Of a DNA stretch of 64,000 nucleotides, positions 58,594 through 64,000 are shown in pieces. The position numbers were made by a program, and so were the translations under genes. How positions within the stretch are numbered: the stretch's first letter is position 1; every line of letters begins with the position of its first letter. Source of the DNA: CAYYFX01 sp964571855 (GTDB lineage: Bacteria > ARS69). The notes under the pieces are model-generated. The model searched no databases. It was not told the origin of the DNA and saw only the letters and a program-made list of their open reading frames with translations. The stretch covers positions 75,282 through 139,281 of the forward strand of contig CAZNDO010000011.1 of the NCBI GenBank assembly GCA_964571855.1, read 5' to 3'.

Positions 58594-58594
<1 letters not shown>
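57230..58594 (+). CDS. hsdS: Type I restriction-modification specificity subunit HsdS
   Basis: The 454-residue protein has two target-recognition domains, about 1-150 and 245-410. A conserved helical spacer (about 160-225) separates them: VPLPRPEEQRAIAHILGPLD then KSWFVDFDPVRAKAEG. A second, shorter helix at the C-terminus ends LLPKLISGELRVP. The two domains define the two halves of the bipartite DNA target. ATG 57,230 has AAGGAG eight bases upstream and overlaps hsdM by 11 bases. The two halves are full length, so the system looks functional. Confidence 0.93.
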
Positions 58595-61713
<3,119 letters not shown>

Positions 61714-61781
61714 TCGCCCGGGTGTGCGCTCACATGGAACGGGCGCGCAGCCGACGGGTATGATGGTCTCGGAGGGACGCA

Positions 61782-62480
61782 ATGTCGGTCGCCAGTACGC
61801 AGCTCGTCGGGAACGGGATCTACACAATCGCTGAGGCAGCCCGCCTCATCCGGGTGCCGCCTCGCCGGATTCGCCGCTGGGTTCTTGGCTACGAGTACTT
61901 GCGCGGCGGCAAGCAGGTGCGATCGCCAGAAGTCGTCTCGCTTGACTACGACCAGATCGAGGAGTCGGTTGCCCTCAGTTTTCGTGACATGATTGAGCTG
62001 CGGTTCGTCGATGCCTTTCGGCGTCGGGGCGTCAGTTGGCACGCGATCAGGCTTGCGTCGCGTCGGGCTACTGAGCTACTTGCGACGGACCATCCGTTCT
62101 CCACGCGAGCGTTCCGAACCGACGGCAAGACGATCCTAACCGAATTGGTGGCTGAGGAGCGCGATCCCGACCTGCTTGATCTCGTCAAGAACCAGTACGC
62201 CCTTCGCCGCATCCTCTCCCGGTACCTGTATCAGGGCATTGAGTTCTCTCCGGAAGATCGCGCTGAGCGGTGGTGGCCGCTCGGTCGTAAGCGGCGCGTG
62301 GTCGTTGATCCGCGGCGGAAGTTCGGCAAGCCAATCACGAGCGAAGAGGGTGTCCCAACCCAGGTGCTCTATCGTGCCGTGCTTGCGGAAGGATCCGAGG
62401 TGGCGGTGGCGTCGTGGTTCGAGATTGACCGCCGATCCGTCGCCGACGCCGTCGCGTTCGAGGCAGGGCTCGCAGCGTGA
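61782..62480 (+). CDS. MerR-like/DUF433 antitoxin
   Basis: The 232-residue protein has an N-terminal MerR-like helix-turn-helix (IYTIAEAARLIRVPPRRIRR, about 14-33) and a C-terminal DUF433-type domain (about 170-230): DPRRKFGKPITSEEGVPTQV, then VASWFEIDRRSVADAVAFE. Long DUF433 proteins of this layout are antitoxins paired with PIN-like toxins (COG2442/COG4634 pairs). ATG follows GGAGGG. The toxin gene overlaps its stop by four bases, so both come from one message, and the antitoxin probably represses it. Confidence 0.82.
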   Translation: MSVASTQLVGNGIYTIAEAARLIRVPPRRIRRWVLGYEYLRGGKQVRSPEVVSLDYDQIEESVALSFRDMIELRFVDAFRRRGVSWHAIRLASRRATELLATDHPFSTRAFRTDGKTILTELVAEERDPDLLDLVKNQYALRRILSRYLYQGIEFSPEDRAERWWPLGRKRRVVVDPRRKFGKPITSEEGVPTQVLYRAVLAEGSEVAVASWFEIDRRSVADAVAFEAGLAA

Positions 62481-62881
62481 AGTACTTCTTGGACGAGAAC
62501 CTGTCGCCCAGAATAGCGCGCGCGCTAAACGCCCTTGGGTCGTCGGAGTACGGAGCAGTACAGCACCTGTTCGAGAAGTTCGAGATGGGGACGGCAGATG
62601 ACGTGTGGATGCCGACCTTGGGCGACGAAGGAGATTGGAGCGTGGTTACAGCAGATAGGGAGATCCTGCGGAACCCACACCTTCGGAAGGTCTGGAAGGA
62701 CTCGCGCTTGACCACGTTCTTCCTTGAGAAGGCGTGGCTGTCGCTGCGGCTCTGGGACCAGGCAGCGAAGCTGGTTCAGCGTTGGCCGACCATTGCCCAG
62801 GCGGCCTCCGGGATCCAGGCAGGGACAGGCTTCCTCGTCCCTGTCCGAAGTCCAAAAATGACGGTTGTGTTCGGTCCGTAG
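62477..62881 (+). CDS. PIN-like (DUF5615/Mut7-C-type) toxin
   Basis: The 134-residue protein opens with YFLDENLSPRIARAL, the hallmark of the DUF5615 PIN-like family, with catalytic Asp and Glu (about residues 5-6). Further acidic residues come in DEGDWSVVTADREI (about 49-62). Other members have Ser-His after the third strand; here VVTADREILRN is seen. Proteins of this family are predicted RNases and are the toxic partner of DUF433 antitoxins. GTG overlaps the antitoxin stop (GTGA). Confidence 0.82.
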   Translation: MKYFLDENLSPRIARALNALGSSEYGAVQHLFEKFEMGTADDVWMPTLGDEGDWSVVTADREILRNPHLRKVWKDSRLTTFFLEKAWLSLRLWDQAAKLVQRWPTIAQAASGIQAGTGFLVPVRSPKMTVVFGP

Positions 62882-63078
62882 TACCGCAGTGCGGTGGGCG
62901 TCCCGGACGCCCGTAGGCGGAAACTCAGTGGATATCCACGCTGCACGATTCCGCCGCACGATCTCGGTGGGGGGCTCCCCCTGAGTCTCGCGCCCTGAGA
63001 CGCTTGGACGCGTCTCGGCGGCAATGCGCTGTCCGCTCTTCGGCTGAGTCGCAGGTTTGATGAACGACCAACCTGAGT
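62882..63078. other. Hairpin-dense intergenic segment
   Basis: Between two converging genes this 197-base stretch holds four exact symmetric elements in 125 bases: GGGCGTC/GACGCCC (62,896-62,912), the 12-base palindrome GTGGATATCCAC (62,928-62,939), GGGGG/CCCCC (62,969-62,981) and GAGACGC/GCGTCTC (62,997-63,016). No open frame is seen. The first may terminate the toxin transcript and the last the minus-strand gene, but the density is unusual. Confidence 0.5.
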
Positions 63079-63687
63079 TCACGGCCTTCGTGCCATCAAT
63101 CGACGCCACAAGGGGAGCTTGTCCCGGATCGTTCCGGGCCGGATCTCATTCACCATCGTGGCGGACATGTCCGCGAAGGCTGCAGTGGCCCTCTTGAGAT
63201 GTTGGCTCCGAAGCTCGTTCAGTTTGCCGGGACTGTCCTTAACCGTGTCGAGCTCTTCCGCGGGCAGTGCGGTCATGGCCTCCAGGTGCTTCGTCACGTC
63301 GGTGTAGCGAGCGAGTAGTGCTGCGGAGCTGTTGAAGAAGACGAGCCGGACCGCAAGACCGCGCATGCGACAGTGCGCCCGTAGGAACCCCGACTCGATT
63401 GCGTGGCGTGGGTCCTGGTCAATGGTGAGCCCGTTCTTCAGGGAGTACTTCCGGCGGGAGTAGTCCATCGCGCCGTCGGTGGCTTCCCAGAAGGCTTCAT
63501 TGAACTCATGCAGTGTGTCGCGGCGGTTCTCCGTTTCCGTCCTCAGTCGGGCGTATCGCGCCGCCAGGGCCTGCGCGACACCGGCTCCCAACGCTAGCAG
63601 GACCACCTGTGGCACGTGTCCGCGCACGACCCGCCAAAGGGAATCTAGCGCGGAGACGATTTCAGTCGAGATCATCGTTCCGGCCAT
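63079..63687 (-). CDS. Membrane-anchored protein of unknown function
   Basis: The 202-residue protein has one N-terminal membrane segment (about 20-42, VVLLALGAGVAQALAA) followed by a helical soluble region with conserved-looking RRDTLHEFNEAFWEA and FFNSSAALLARYTDV. The C-terminus is basic (DKLPLWRRLMARRP). ATG at 63,687 follows GAGGA at five bases; a GTG at 63,699 is the alternative. No family is recognised. The layout of one membrane anchor plus helical body is common among unknown island proteins. Confidence 0.6.
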   Translation of the reverse strand: MAGTMISTEIVSALDSLWRVVRGHVPQVVLLALGAGVAQALAARYARLRTETENRRDTLHEFNEAFWEATDGAMDYSRRKYSLKNGLTIDQDPRHAIESGFLRAHCRMRGLAVRLVFFNSSAALLARYTDVTKHLEAMTALPAEELDTVKDSPGKLNELRSQHLKRATAAFADMSATMVNEIRPGTIRDKLPLWRRLMARRP

Positions 63688-63721
63688 CTCTATCCTCACG
63701 ACAGGAGCGTCAGGTTCCTGT

Positions 63722-63880
63722 TCAACTTCGTCCGGGCCGCCCCTCCGTCGATGATTGTCGTCGGCGAGGAGGGAGCCCGTCGAGCGTCGCGATCTCGTGG
63801 TCGAGCGCGGCCACGTCCTTGGCGAGGCTGGCGCGCAGGCGCTTCAGGCGGGCGAGGCGCTCTGAGATGGTGCGGGACAT
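63722..63880 (-). CDS. Small coiled-coil protein
   Basis: A 52-residue frame on the minus strand begins at ATG 63,880, with GAGGG six bases upstream, and ends at 63,722. The first 35 residues (MSRTISERLARLKRLRASLA onward) form a regular amphipathic helix with Leu/Ile heptads. The last 17 are basic and disordered. It lies 34 bases upstream of the membrane-protein gene on the same strand and may be cotranscribed. No function can be inferred. Confidence 0.5.
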   Translation of the reverse strand: MSRTISERLARLKRLRASLAKDVAALDHEIATLDGLPPRRRQSSTEGRPGRS

Positions 63881-64000
63881 TGGCTGCCCTCGAAAAGCCG
63901 TCTGCGTGTGGCGCTAGCGGCGCGATCTACTGAGGGTAAGCGGCCTCTGAGGTGCCCCCCGGAATCTGATCCACCCGCTATGAGGGTCCGGTACAGTCCC
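63881..64000. other. Terminal non-coding stretch
   Basis: No gene is visible in the last 120 bases. CCCCGGAATCTGA at 63,957-63,969 matches the junction at 50,757-50,769, next to the inverted repeat there, hinting at a shared island sequence that continues beyond the window. Confidence 0.4.

Overview
The window is a high-GC bacterial chromosome segment, about 72-74% GC by eye over its first 43 kb. It probably comes from a Gram-negative lineage of the Eisenbacteria/FCB-like candidate phyla. This rests on secreted proteins with a FlgD-like C-terminal sorting domain, outer-membrane barrel proteins, very large multihaem cytochromes, a complete bacillithiol operon and many GTG starts. The lineage is an inference from content; no marker gene settles it.

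Layout of the chromosomal part (1-43,182). (i) 1-9.0 kb: the tail of an outer-membrane protein, a secreted beta-helix protein, a 1,721-residue gingipain-type cysteine protease and pyruvate kinase. (ii) 9.1-14.8 kb: an HDOD protein overlapping a GAF/PAS/HisKA protein that has no ATPase domain, then a secreted 5'-nucleotidase-like/tetrahaem protein read through an in-frame UGA, an S1/P1-type nuclease and a single-domain response regulator. (iii) 14.9-20.4 kb: a methyltransferase and the overlapping operon bshC-bshB1-bshA (bacillithiol synthesis), an alpha/beta hydrolase and msrB. (iv) 20.7-30.7 kb: a secreted unknown, a methyltransferase, pdxH, tRNA-Leu, two membrane glycan-type proteins, smpB, a cell-wall amidase, a GerMN protein, rph, rdgB and a tRNA-His/Arg/Pro cluster. 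(v) 30.9-42.5 kb: an electron-transfer and redox locus. A divergent hexahaem cytochrome faces a tightly packed operon encoding a barrel protein, two small envelope proteins, a SurA-like isomerase, a cytochrome with 42 CXXCH motifs and an NHL-repeat protein. It is followed by a thioredoxin-fold lipoprotein whose redox motif is U-G-Y-C, with U encoded by UGA. (vi) tRNA-Lys and tmRNA close the backbone.

From 43,183 to the window end lies an integrated island that uses the 3' end of the tmRNA gene as its attachment site. It carries a tyrosine integrase and excisionase; a SpoVG-like protein; a helix-turn-helix, D12 methylase, Cys-rich, ParB-like and terminase-small-like gene train; an NYN nuclease; a decayed copy of a restriction gene; a four-gene type I restriction-modification operon; a DUF433/DUF5615-type toxin-antitoxin pair; and several unknown genes. 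GC is visibly lower in parts of it. The right attachment site is not in the window.

The most noteworthy observation is two unlinked genes, each interrupted only by a UGA where a redox or metal-site cysteine is expected. Each has a compact hairpin at the spacing expected of a bacterial SECIS element. Together they make selenocysteine decoding likely. The 42-haem cytochrome operon and a dispersed pair of palindromic intergenic repeats are next in interest.
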